Positions 1-12,300 of a DNA stretch of 64,000 nt are shown here, piece after piece. The stretch lies in the NCBI GenBank assembly GCA_964019415.1, contig OZ025870.1:3680908-3744907 (forward strand). The letters are read 5' to 3'. The DNA is from Ianthella basta. Its lineage: Eukaryota > Porifera > Demospongiae > Verongiida > Ianthellidae. The notes below the pieces were generated by a model. That model was not told where the DNA came from, ran no database searches, and saw nothing but the letters and a program-made list of their open reading frames with translations. How positions within the stretch are numbered: the first letter of the stretch is position 1; each line of letters starts with the position of its first letter. Position numbers and translations under genes: made by a program.

Positions 1-18
1 GGCAGGGGGGATCCCTGA

Positions 19-257
19 TTACTCAATGTCATCCATTAAGAGGAGGGTTTCATTAGTCGCTGGTTGTGGACAGGGCAGGACCTCAGGGGTGGGTGGGGGG
101 AGGGAGCTGTTCACCTTCAGCAGAGCAGAGGCCTTCTCCTTCAGGGAGTTGTATAAGCCATCTGGGTCACGTACCGTGGGCAGGAGAGAGAGATTTTGGG
201 AAAAAAACCTTCTCCTAGCAAGGTGACCATTTGAGCTTCCAGGTGTCCTATTTGGAT
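19..257 (-). CDS. HYDIN: HYDIN-like exon d (central-pair protein), 3' part uncertain
   Basis: A good acceptor (tgtgcag) precedes position 257, and the exon opens in phase 0 with IQIGHLEAQMVTLLGEG then FFPKISLSCPR. This matches the HYDIN pattern in which an ASH/MSP-type Ig-like domain ends in a 'QVGHLEP..ITL.GEG.FPRI.LDLPR' segment. HYDIN is a very large scaffold of the axonemal central pair. The frame is open to about 162. The following stretch (DGLYNSLKEKASALLK) still looks coding but lies in a frame one base off, and that frame stops with TAA at 19-21. Explanations are a one-base coding or assembly indel near 160-175, or an exon end at the donor-like CCACG/gtacgt near 174. Another donor-like site, CTGAAG/gtgaac, lies at 115/114. 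I am sure of the domain family from 257 to about 175 and unsure of everything left of it. Confidence 0.7.
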
Positions 258-430
258 CTGCACATGTGACATGAGTACAGTCAGAGGCAACACACAACTC
301 TTGGCCATGTACCCAACACACAACTCATCTACTGCGATACACCATTTGAAGCCCAACCTGAATGAATATCATACATTAGCTCTTATGTAGGTAAGTAGGT
401 TACAAGGTTTTGAAGTGGTGTGTACTGTAC

Positions 431-514
431 CTGAGATAGTGAACTGAATGGGTCTGGTGTTCCGGGGAGGTAGCTCACTGTCAGGACCTGCTCACTCAGT
501 GGAGCCACCTCACC
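431..514 (-). CDS. HYDIN: HYDIN-like exon c
   Basis: This 84-nt, phase 0/0 exon lies between acceptor ctctccag (AG at 516-515) and donor CAG/gtacag (GT at 430-429). It encodes 28 residues beginning GEVAPLSEQVLTVSYLPG and ending DPFSSLSQ. It continues without a gap from exon b (55,515-55,649), which ends VHPSS, and into exon d, which opens IQIGHLE. In HYDIN the same order is a '.PSSG.I.P..EQ.LTV.YLPG.PE.FHKSFQIQV.HLEP' run within one ASH-type domain. The acceptor lies only about 55 bp from the first unit of the giant minisatellite, so the array reaches almost to the branch-point zone. Family assignment rests on motif memory, not a search. Confidence 0.75.
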
Positions 515-540
515 CTGGAGAGGGATGCACACAAGTACAG

Positions 541-567
541 TAGATACATGTACATAATATGTATCTA
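541..567. repeat. 9-bp inverted repeat at the array edge
   Basis: TAGATACAT at 541-549 and ATGTATCTA at 559-567 are perfect inverted repeats around a 9-nt loop. They lie in the 50 bp between the HYDIN exon c acceptor and the first minisatellite unit. Confidence 0.6.
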
Positions 568-568
568 T

Positions 569-3500
569 GATAAGGTAAGATCTGGCAAGATATGACAAGG
601 TAAGATCTGGCAAGATATGACAAGGTAAGATCTGGCAAGATATGACAAGGTAAGATTAGGCAAGATTAGGGAAGATATGACAAGGTAAGATTTGACAAGA
701 TTTGGCTAGATATGACAAGGTAAGATTAGGCAAGATTTGGCAAGATATGACAAGGTAAGATTAGGCATGATTAGGCAAGATATGACAAGGTAAGATTTGG
801 CAAGATTTATGGCAAGATTTGGAAACATATGGCAAAGTTAGAATTGGCAAGATTTGGCAAGATATGACAATGTAAGATTTGGCAAGATTTGGCAAGATAT
901 GACAAGGTAAGATTTGGCAAGATTTGGCAAGATATGACAAGGTAAGATTAAGCAAGATTTGGCAAGATATGACAAGGTAAGATTAAGCAAGATTTGGCAA
1001 GATATGAGAAGGTAAGATTTGGTAAGATTAGGCAAAATATGACGAGGTAAGATTTGGCAAGATTTGGCAAGATATGACAAGGTAAGATTTGGCAAGATTT
1101 GGCAAGATATGACAAGGTAAGATTAAGCAAGATTTGGCAAGATATGACAAAGTAAGATTAAGCAAGATTTGGCAAGATATGACACGGTAAGATTTGGCAA
1201 GATTTGGCAAGATATGACAAGGTAAGATTAAGCAAGATTAGGCAAAATATGACAAGGTCTGATTTGGCAAGATTAGGCAAGATATGACATGGTAAGATTT
1301 GGCAAGATTTGGCAAGATATGACAAGGTAAGATTTGGCAAGATTTGGCAACATATGACAAGGTAAGATTTGGCAAGATTATGCAAGATATCATGACAAGG
1401 TAAGATTTGGCAAGATTTGGCAAGATATGACAAGGTAAGATTAAGCAAGATTATGCAAGATATGACAAGGTAAGATTAAGCAAGATTTGGCAAGATATGA
1501 CAAGGGAAGATTTGGCAAGATTAGGCAAAATATGACAACTTGAAGGTAAGATTTGGCAAGATTTGGCAAGATATGACAAGGTAAGATTTGGCAAGATTTG
1601 GCAAGATATGACAAGATATGATTTGGCAAGATCTGGCAAGATATGACAAGGTAAGATCTGGCAAGATATGACAAGGTAAGATCTGGCAAGATATGACAAG
1701 GTAAGATTTGGCAAGATTAGGGAAGATATGACAAGGTAAGATTTGACAAGATTTGGCTAGATATGACAAGGTAAGATTAGGCAAGATTTGGCAAGATATG
1801 ACAAGGTAAGATTAGGCATGATTAGGCAAGATATGACAAGGTAAGATTTGGCAAGATTTATGGCAAGATTTGGAAAGATATGGCAAAGTTAGAATTGGCA
1901 AGATTTGGCAAGATATGACAATGTAAGATTTGGCAAGATTTGGCAAGATATGACAAGGTAAGATTTGGCAAGATTTGGCAACATATGACAAGGTAAGATT
2001 TGGCAAGATTATGCAAGATATCATGACAAGGTAAGATTTGGCAAGATTTGGCAAGATATGACAAGGTAAGATTAAGCAAGATTATGCAAGATATGACAAG
2101 GTAAGATTAAGCAAGATTTGTCAAGATATGACAAGGTAAGATTAAGCAAGATTTGGCAAGATATGAGAAGGTAAGATTTGGTAAGATTAGGCAAAATATG
2201 ACGAGGTAAGATTTGGCAAGATTTGGCAAGATATGACAAGGTAAGATTTGGCAAGATTTGGCAAGATATGGCAAGGTAAGATTAAGCAAGATTTGGCAAG
2301 ATATGACAAGGTAAGATTAAGCAAGATTTGGCAAGATATGACACGGTAAGATTTGGCAAGATTTGGCAAGATATGACAAGGTAAGATTAAGCAAGATTAG
2401 GCAAAATATGACAAAGTCTGATTTGGCAAGATTAGGCAAGATATGACATGGTAAGATTTGGCAAGATTTGGCAAGATATGACAAGGTAAGATTTGGCAAG
2501 ATTTGGCAACATATGACAAGGTAAGATTTGGCAAGATTATGCAAGATATCATGACAAGGTAAGATTTGGCAAGATTTGGCAAGATATGACAAGGTAAGAT
2601 TAAGCAAGATTATGCAAGATATGACAAGGTAAGATTAAGCAAGATTTGGCAAGATATGACAAGGGAAGATTTGGCAAGATTAGGCAAAATATGACAACTT
2701 GAAGGTAAGATTTGGCAAGATTTGGCAAGATATGACAAGGTAAGATTTGGCAAGATTTGGCAAGATATGACAAGGTAAGATTAGGCAAGATTAGACAAGA
2801 TATGACAAGGTAAGATTAGGCAACATTAGGCAAGATATGACAAGATATGATTTGGCAAGATTTGGCAAGATATGGCAAGGTAAGATTTGGCAAGATTAGG
2901 CAAGATATGACAAGGTAAGATTTGGCAAGATTTGGCAAGATATGACAAGGTAAGATCTGCATGGCAAGATTAGGCAAGATATGACAAGGTAAGATTAGGC
3001 AAGATTAGGCAACATGACAAGGTAAGATGAAGCAAGATTTGGCAAGATATCACAAGGTAGATTTGGCAAGATTTGGCAAGATATGGCAAGGTAAGATTTG
3101 GCAAGATTTGGGAACATATGACGAGGTAAGATTAGGCAAGATACGGCAAGATATGACAAGGTAAGATTTGACAAGATTAGGCAAGATAAGACAAGGTAAG
3201 GTCTGGCAAGATTAGGCAAGATATGACAAAGTAAGATCTGGCAAGATATGACAAGGTAAGATTCTGGCACGATTAGGCAAGATATGACAAGGTAAGATCT
3301 GGCATGATATGACAAGGTAAGATTTGGCAAGATTTGGCAAGATATGACAAGGTAAGATTTGGCAAGATTAGGCAAAATATGACAAGGTAAGATTTGGCAA
3401 GATTAGGCAAGATATGACAAAGTAAGATTTGGCAAGATTAGGCAAAATATGACAAGGTAAGATTTGGCAAGATTAGGAAAGATATGACAAGATAAGTTTT

Positions 3501-5027
3501 GGCAAGATTTGGTAAGATATGACAAGGTAAGATATGCATGGCAAGATTAGGCAAGATATGACAAGGTAAGATTAGGCAAGATTAGGCAACATGACAAGGT
3601 AAGATTTGGCAAGATTTAGCAAGATATGACAAGGTAAGATTAGGCAAGATTTGGCAAGATATGAGAAGGTAAGATTTGGCAAGATTAGGCAAGTTATGAC
3701 AAGGTAAGATTAAGCAAGATTTGGCAAGATATGACAAGGTAAGATTTGGCAAGATTAGGCAAAATATGACAAGGTAAGATTTGGCAAGATTTGGCAAGAT
3801 ATGACAAGGTAAGATTTGGCAAGATTAGGCAAGATATGACAAGGTAAGATCTGGCAAGATATGACAAGGTAAGATTTGGCAAGATTAGGCAAGATATGAC
3901 AAGGTAAGATCTGGCAAGATATGACAAGGTAAGATTCTGGCAAGATTAGGCAAGATATGACAAGGTAAGATCTGGCAAGATATGACAAGGTAAGATTTGG
4001 CAAGATTTGGCAAGATATGACAAGGTAAGATTTGGCAAGAATTGGCAAGATATGACAAGGTAAGATTTCGCAAGATTTGGCAAGATATGACAAGGTAAGA
4101 TTTGGCAAGATTAGGCAAAATATGACAAGGTAAGATTTGACAAGATTAGGCACGATATGACAAGTTAAGATTAGGCAAGATTTGGCAAGATATGACAAGG
4201 TACGATTAGGCAAGATTTAGACAAGATATGACAAGGTAAGATTAGGCAACATTAGGCAAGATATGAAAAGATAAGATTTTGCAAGATTTGGCAAGATATG
4301 ACAAGGTAAGATTTGGCAAGATTAGGCAATATATGGCAAGGTAAGATTTGGCAAGATTTGGCAAGATATGACAAGGTAAGATTAGGCAAGATTAGGCAAT
4401 ATATGGCAAGGTAAGATTTGGCAAGATTTGGCAAGATATGACAAGGTAAGATTTGGCAAGATTTAGCAAGATATGACAAGGTAAGATTAGGCAAGATTTG
4501 GTAAGATATGAGAAGGTAAGATTTGGCAAGATTTGGCAAGATATGACAAGGTAAGATTAAGCAAGATTTAGCAAGATATGAGAAGGTAAGATTTGGCAAG
4601 ATTAGGTAAGTTATGACAAGGTAAGATTAAGCAAGATTTGGCAAGATATGACAAGGTAAGATTTGGCAAGATTAGGCAAAATATGACAAGGTAAGATTTG
4701 GCAAGATTTGGCAAGATATGACAAGGTAAGATTTGGCAAGATTAGACAAGATATGACAAGGTATGATCTGGCAAGATATGACAAGGTAAGATTTGGCAAG
4801 ATAAGGCAAGATATGACAAGGTAAGATCTGGCAAGATATGACAAGGTAAGATTCTGGCAAGATTAGGCAAGATATGACAAGGTAAGATCTGGCAAGATAT
4901 GACAAGGTAAGATTTGGCAAGATTTGGCAAGATATGACAAGGTAAGATTTGGCAAGAATTGGCAAGATATGACAAGGTAAGATTTCGCAAGATTTGGCAA
5001 GATATGACAAGGTAAGATTTGGCAAGA
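569..5027. repeat. 25/35-bp minisatellite, block 1
   Basis: This is a tandem array on the plus strand. The long unit is 35 bp: a 10-mer GATATGACAA, the 5-mer GGTAA, then two copies of GATTTGGCAA (often GATTAGGCAA or GATTAAGCAA). The short unit is 25 bp, with only one trailing 10-mer, usually GATCTGGCAA. Block 1 contains a tandem higher-order duplication with a 1,159-bp shift (for example about 950-1,450 against 2,107-2,607) and another of 917 bp (about 3,694-3,927 against 4,611-4,844). It ends at LINE A, whose candidate target duplication is 5,015-5,027. Confidence 0.97.
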
Positions 5028-6112
5028 AAGGAAGCAGACTAGAGTGTGCAAACTACAGAGGAATTAGTCTAATGAGTATTGTTGGTAAGGTGTTTGCGAG
5101 GGTATTGAATGAGCGGGTGAAGATGGCAACAGTTGACACAGTGATGGACGAGCAAGGAGGTTTCAGAACTGGCAGGGGGTGCAATGACCAAATTTTTGCA
5201 GTCAAGCAAATTGTGGAGAAAACCATTGAGAAAGATAAGAAAACATACATGGCTTTTGTGGATCTGGAAAAGGCATACGACAATGTAAGCAGGGAAAAGT
5301 TGTGGAAAGTGCTATATGCTTATGGGGTGAAAGGAAGGCTGTTAAGGGCAATTCAGGCACTGTATGTCAACGGAAGGGCCAAGGTGAAAGTTGGGGAAAT
5401 GGAATCAGAGTTGTTTGAGGTGCATAGAGGTGTGAGGCAGGGTTGCACTCTCTCACCATGGCTCTTTAATGTGTTTATCGACAGCGTGACGAGGGAGGCA
5501 AGAAGGCAGTTTCTGAGGGAGGTGAAGTTGTCAACTGGTGATGTAGGGCTACTCCTTTTTGTGGATGACATGGTGGTAATGGCAGAATCAGTGGAAGGGC
5601 TACAGCACAATTTACAGGTGATGAGTGATGTGCTGAGCAGGTGGGAGCTGAGGGTGAATTGGAGAAAGACTAAAGTGATGAGGATTGCAAGGAAGAGAGA
5701 GGAATGTGAAGTCAAAATTGATGAAGAGGTAATAGAACAGGTAGATGCAATGAAGTACTTGGGTGTGATGATTAGTAGTGATGGGAGAATGGAGAAGGAA
5801 GTAGAGGCAAGGATTGGGGGTGCAACACGGGTGATCGGAGGGTTGAATGATGTAGTACTGAGAAGGAAGGAATTGAGCAGGAGCACTAAGCTGAAAGTAG
5901 TGAATGCCACAGTGATGCCAACATTATTGTACGGTTGTGAGACGTGGACTCTATCTAAGCAGCAGCAATTGAAAGTGCAGGCCACCCAGATGAAGGTGTT
6001 GAGGCAGATCGAAGGTGTGACTAGGTTGGATCGGATGAGAAATGTAGACATTAGGGAGAAGTTGAGACAAGAAAGTGTTTTGGATGCAGTGAAGAGAAGG
6101 CAGGAGAAGTGA
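5028..6112 (+). pseudogene. LINE A reverse transcriptase, decayed
   Basis: The open frame encodes about 360 residues of a non-LTR RT. Recognisable segments in order are NYRGISLMSIVGKVFARVL, the GFRTGRGCNDQIF block, FVDLEKAYD (palm motif A), GVRQGCTLSPWLFNVFID (motif B), LLFVDDMV (motif C, normally FADD), KTKVM, and LLYGCETWTLSK with GVTRLDRMRN in the C-terminal region. The endonuclease half is missing, so the copy is 5'-truncated. A TGA at 6,110-6,112 interrupts the frame. After it the expected C-terminal text (RLEEMSNERL, then PRGRPRSRW) continues but with a further frame change near 6,180. The open frame runs in from array sequence to the left, so no native start exists. The clade is not certain. 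Confidence 0.85.
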
Positions 6113-6346
6113 AGGGTTAGACTGGAAGAAATGAGCAATGAGAGGTTAACAAAGAAAGTTTTTGTTGGAGAGATGGAGGAAAAGAGACCAAGAGGAAGAC
6201 CACGCTCAAGATGGACAGATAATTTTAAATAGCTTCTATATCGTATAACTAACTACTTGCCATGCTAACATATCAGTGTATAAGTATAGGGATGACCTCC
6301 AGTATTGGAGATGTATCCATTTTGGTTATTGAATTCAATTGAATTG
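5028..6346 (+). mobile_element. LINE A: 5'-truncated non-LTR retrotransposon
   Basis: This is a unique 1.3-kb insertion in the array carrying a reverse transcriptase ORF and a 3' region ending in an ATTGAATT-rich tail. AGATTTGGCAAGA occurs on both sides (5,015-5,027 and 6,347-6,359) and can be a 13-bp target-site duplication, although the array itself repeats this word, so the evidence is weak. The 5' end begins inside the RT domain, as expected for incomplete target-primed reverse transcription. It is related to LINE B but is a different family member. Confidence 0.88.
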
Positions 6347-9300
6347 AGATTTGGCAAGATTAGGCAAAATATGACAAGGTAAGATTTGGCAAGATTAGGC
6401 AAGATATGACAAGTTAAGATTTGGCAAGATATGACAAGGTAAGATTAGGCAAGATTTAGACAAGATATGACAAGGTAAGATTAGGCAACATTAGGCAAGA
6501 TATGAAAAGATAAGATTTTGCAAGATTTGGCAAGGTATGACAAGGTAAGATTTGGCAAGATTAGGCAATATATGGCAAGGTAAGATTTGGCAAGATTTGG
6601 CAAGATATGACAAGGTAAGATTTGGCAAGATTTAGCAAGATATGACAAGGTAAGATTAGGCAAGATTTGGTAAGATATGAGAAGGTAAGATTTGGCAAGA
6701 TTAGGCAAGATATGACAAGGTAAGATTAAGCAAGATTTGGCAAGATATGATAAGGTAAGATTTGGCAAGATTAGGCAAAATATGACAAGGTAAGATTTGG
6801 CAAGATTAGGCAAGATATGACAAGGTAAGATTTAGCAAGATTTGGCAAGATATGACAAGGTAAGATTTGGCAAGATTAGGCAAGATATGACAAGGTAAGA
6901 TTTGGCAAGATTTGGCAAGATATGACAAGGTAAGATCAGCATGGCAAGATTAGGCAAGATATGACAAGGTAAGATTAGGCAAGATTAGGCAACATGACAA
7001 GGTAAGATTAAGCAAGATTTGGCAAGATATGACAAAGTAAGATTTGGCAAGATTTGGCAAGATATGACAAGGTAAGATTTGGCAAGATTTGGCAACATAT
7101 GACGAGGTAAGATTAGGCAAGATAAGGCAAGATATGACAAGGTAAGATTTGACAAGATTAGGCAAGATATGACAAGATAAGATCTGGCAAGATATGACAA
7201 GGTAAGATTTGGCAAGATTAGGCAAGATATGACAAGGTAAGATCTGGCAAGATTAGGCAAGATATGACAAAGTAAGATTCTGGTAAGATTAGGCAAGATA
7301 TGACAAGGTAAGATTTGGCAAGATATGACAAGGTAAGATTTAGCAAGATTAAGTAAGATATGACAAGGTAAGATCTGGCAAGATATGACAAGGTAAGATT
7401 TGGCAAGATTAGGCAAGATATGACAAGGTAAGATTCTAGTAAGATTAGGCAAGATATCACAAGGTAAGATTTGGCAAGATATGACAAGGTAAGATTTGAC
7501 AAGATTTGGCAAGATATGACAAGGTAAGATCTGGCAAGATTAGGCAAGATATGAAAAGGTAAGATTAGGCAACATTAGGCAAGATATGAAAAGATAAGAT
7601 TTTGCAAGATTTGGCAAGATATGACAAGGTAAGATATGGCAAAATTTGGCAAGATATTGCAAGGTAAAATTTGGCAAGATTTGGCAAGATATGACAAGGT
7701 AAGATTAAGCAAGATTAGGCAAGATATGACAAGGTAAGATTCGGCAAGATTTGGCAAGATATGACAAGGTAAGATCTGGCAAGATTAGGCAAGATATGAC
7801 AAGGTAAGATCTGGTAAGATATGACGAGGTATGATCTGGCAAGATATGACAAGGTAAGATCTGGCAAGATTAGGCAAGATATGACTAGGTAAGATCTTGC
7901 AAGATTTGGCAAGATCTGACGAGGTATGATCTGGCAAGATATGATGAGGTAAGATTTGGCAAGATTAGGCAAGATTAGGCAAGATATGACAAGGTAGGAT
8001 TAGGCAAGATTTGGCAAGATATGACAAGGCAAGATCTGGCAAGATATGACAAAGTAAGATTAAGAAATATTTGGCAAGATATGAGAAGGTAAGATTTGGC
8101 TAGATATGACCAGGTAAGATTAAGCAAGATTTGGCAAGATATGACGAGGTAAGATTTGGCAAGATTTGGCAAGATATGACAAGGTAAGATCTGGCAAGAT
8201 TAGGCAAGATATGACAAGGTAAGATCTGGCAAGATATGACGAGGTATGATCTGGCAAGATATGACAGGGTAAGATCTGGCAAGATTAGGCAAGATATGAC
8301 TAGGTAAGATCTTGCAAGATTTGGCAAGATATGACAAGGTATGATCTGGCAAGATATGATGAGGTAAGATTTGGCAAGATTAGGCAAGATATGACAAGGT
8401 AAGATTAAGCAAGATTAGGCATAATATGACAAGGTAAGATTTGGCAAGATTAGGCAAGATATAACAAGGTAAGATTAAGCAAGATTTGGCAAGATATGAC
8501 CAGGTTAGATTAGGCAAGATTAGACAAGATATGACAAGGTAAGATTAGGCAACATTAAGCAAGATATGACAAGATAAGATTTTGGCAAGATTTGGCAAGA
8601 TATGACAAGGTAAGATTTCGCAAGATTTGGCAAGATATGACAAGGTAAGATTTGGCAAGATTTGGCAAGATGTGACAAGGTTAGATTAGTCAAGATTAGA
8701 CAAGATATGACAAGGTAAGATTTGGCAAGATATGACAAGGTAAGATTTGGCAAGATTTGGCAAGATAAGACAAGGTAAGATTTGGCAAGATTTGGCAAGA
8801 TATGACAAGGTAAGATTAGGCAAGATTAGACAAGATATGACAAGGTAAGATTAGGCAACCATATGCAAGATATGACAAGATAAGATTTGGCAAAATTTGG
8901 CAAGATATCACAAGGTAAGATTTGGCAAGATTAGGCAAAATATGACAAGGTAAGATTAGGCAAGATTAGACAAGATATGACAAGGTAAGATTAGGCAACA
9001 TCAGGCAAGATATGACAAGATAAGATTTGACAAGATTTGGCAAGAACATTTATGACAAGGTAAGATTTGGCAAGATTAGGCAAGATATGACAAGGTAAGA
9101 TTTGGCAAGATTTGGCAAGATATGACAAGGTAAGATCTGGTAAGATTAGGCAAGATAAGGCAAGATATGACAAGGAAAGATTTGACAAGATTAGTCAAGA
9201 TATGACAAGGTAAGATCTGGCAAGATATGACAAGGTAAGATTTGGCAAGATTAGGCAAGATATGACAAGGTAAGATTTGGCAAGATTTGGTAAGATATGA

Positions 9301-12300
9301 CAAGGTAAGATTTGGCAAGATTAGACAAGATATGACAAGGTAAGATTAGGCAACATTAGGCAAGATATGACAAGATAAGATTTGGCAAGATTTGGGAAGA
9401 TATGACAAGGTAACATTAAGCAAGATTATGCAAGATATGACAAGGTAAGATTAAGCAAGATTTGGCAAGATATGACAAGGTAAGATTTGGCAAGATTAGG
9501 CAAAATATGACAAGGTAAGATTTGGCAAGATTAAACAAGATATGACAAGGTAAGATTTGGCAAGATTTGGCATGATATGACAAGGTAAGATTAGGCAAGA
9601 TTAGACAAGATATGACAAGGTATGATTAGGCAACTTTAGTCAAGATATGACAATATAAGATTTGGCAAGATTTGGCAAGATATGACAAGGTAAGATTTGG
9701 CAAGATTAGGCAAGATATGGCAAGGCAAGATTTGGCAAGATTTGGCAAGATATGACAAGGTAAGATTTGGCAAGATTTAGCAAGATATCATAATTTAAGA
9801 TTAAGCTAGATTTGGCAATATACAAGAAGGTAAGATTTGGCAGATTAGGCAAGATATGACAAGGTAAGATTTGGCAAGATTAGGCAAGATATGACGAGGT
9901 AAGATTTGGCAAGATTTGGCAAGATATGACAAGGTAAGATTAAGCAAGATTATACAAGATATGACAAGTAAGATTCTGGCAAGATTAGGCAAGATATGAC
10001 AAGGTAAGATTCGGCAAGATTAGGCAAAATATGACAAGGTAAGATTTGGCAAAATTAGGCAAAATATGACAAGGTAAGATTTGGCAAGATTTGGCAAGAT
10101 ATGACAAGGTAAGATTAGGCAAGACTAGAAAAGATATGACAAGGTAAGATTCGGCAACATTAGGCAAGATATGACAAGATGAGATTTGGCAAGATTTGGC
10201 AAGATATGACAAGCTAAGATTTGGCAAGATTAGGCAAGATATGACAAGGTAAGATTTGCCAAGATTTGCCAAGATATGACAAGGTAAGATTTAGCAAGAT
10301 TTGGCAAGATATGACAAGGTAAGATTTGGCAATATTTAGCAAGATATGACAAGGTAAGATTAAAAAGATTTGGTAAGATATGAGAAGGTAAGATTTGGCA
10401 AGATTAGGCAAGATATGACGGGGTAAGATTTGGCAAGATTTGGCAAGATATGACAAGGTAAGATTTGGTAACAATTTGGCAAGATATGACAAGTAAGATT
10501 AAGCAAGATTTGGCAAGATATGACGAGATAAGATTTGGCAAGATTAGGCAAGATATGACATGGTAAGATTTGGCAAGATTAGGCAAGATATGAAAAGGTA
10601 AGATTTGGCTAGATTTGGCAAGATATGACAACGTAAGATCTCCATGGCAAGATTAGGCAAGATATGACAAGGTAAGATTTGGCAAGATTTGGCAAGATAT
10701 GATAAGGTAAGATTTGGCAAGATTTGGCAAGATTAGGCAAAATATGACAACGTAAGATTTGGCAAGATTAGGCAAGATACGACAATGTAAGATTAAGCAA
10801 GATTAGGCAAGATATCACAAGGTAGATTCGGCAAGATTAGGCAAGATATGACAATGTAAGATTTGGCAAGATTTGGCAAGATATGATAAGGTAAGATTTG
10901 GCAAGATTTGGCAAGATTAGGCAAAATATGACAACGTAAGATTTGGCAAGATTAGGCAAGATACGACAAGGTAAGATTTGGCAAGATTTGGCAAGTTATG
11001 ACAAGGTAAGATTAGACAAGATTAGACAAGATATGACAAGGTATGATTAGGCAACATTATGCAAGATATGACAAGATAAGATTTGGCAAGATTTGTCAAG
11101 ATATGACAAGGTAAGATTTGGCAAGATTAGGCAAGATATGACGGGGTAAGATTTGGCAAGATTAGGCAAGATATGACAAGGTAAGATTTGGCAAAATTTG
11201 GCAAGATATGACAAGGTAAGATTAAGCAAGATTTGGCAAGATATGACGAGATAAGATTTGGCATGATTAGGCAAGATATGACAAGGTAAGATTTGGCAAG
11301 ATTAGGCAAGATATGAAAAGGTAAGATTTGGCTAGATTTGGCAAGATATGACAACGTAAGATCTCCATGGCAAGATTAGGCAAGATATGACAAGGTAAGA
11401 TTTGGCAAGATTTCGCAAGATATGATAAGGTAAGATTTGGCAAGATTTGGCAAGATTAGGCAAAATATGACAACGTAAGATTTGGCAAGATTAGGCAAGA
11501 TACGACAAGGTAAGATTAAGCAAGATTAGGCAAGATATCACAAGGTAGATTCGGCAAGATTAGGCAAGATATGACAATGTAAGATTTGGCAAGATTTGGC
11601 TAGATTAGGCAAAATATGACAACGTAAGATTTGGCAAGATTAGGCAAGATACGACAAGGTAAGATTTGGCAAGATTTGGCAAGATATGACAAAGGTAAGA
11701 TTAGACAAGATTAGACAAGATATGACAAGGTATGATTAGGCAACTTTAGTCAAGATATGACAATATAAGATTTGGCAAGATTTGGCAAGATATGACAAGG
11801 TAAGATTTGGCAAGATTTGGCAAGATATGACAAGGTAAGATTAAGCAAGATTTGGCAAGATATGACAAGGTAAGATTAAGCAAGATTTGGCAAGATATGA
11901 CACGGTAAGATTTGGCAAGATTTGGCAAGATATGACAAGGTAAGATTTGGCAAGATTAGGCAAGATATGACGGGGTAAGATTTGGCAAGATTTGGCAAGA
12001 TATGACATGGTAAGATTTGGCAAAATTTGGCAAGATATGACAAGGTAAGATTAAGCAAGATTTGACAAGATATGACAAGATAAGATTTGGCAAGATTTGG
12101 CAAGATATGACAAGGTAAGATTTGGCAAGATTAGGCAAGATATGACAAGGTAAGATTTGGCAAGATTAGGCAAGATATGAAAAGGTAAGATTTGGTTAGA
12201 TTTGGCAAGATATGACAAGGTAAGATCTGCATGGCAAGATTAGGCAAGATATGACAAGGTAAGATTAGGCAAGATTAGGCAACATTACAAGGTAAGATTA

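Noticed and set aside
19-161. Tiny intron (162-174) joining the two frames of the left HYDIN exon
   Set aside because: A 13-nt intron is not plausible; an indel or an exon end near 174 is more likely.
209-257. Splice at GAAG/gttttt within the left HYDIN exon to reach the shifted frame
   Set aside because: It gives an open frame but removes FFPKISLSCPR, which matches the HYDIN family, and uses a poor donor.
5353-6138. Long minus-strand ORF opposite LINE A
   Set aside because: It mirrors the plus-strand RT, which has clear motifs; the antisense protein has none.
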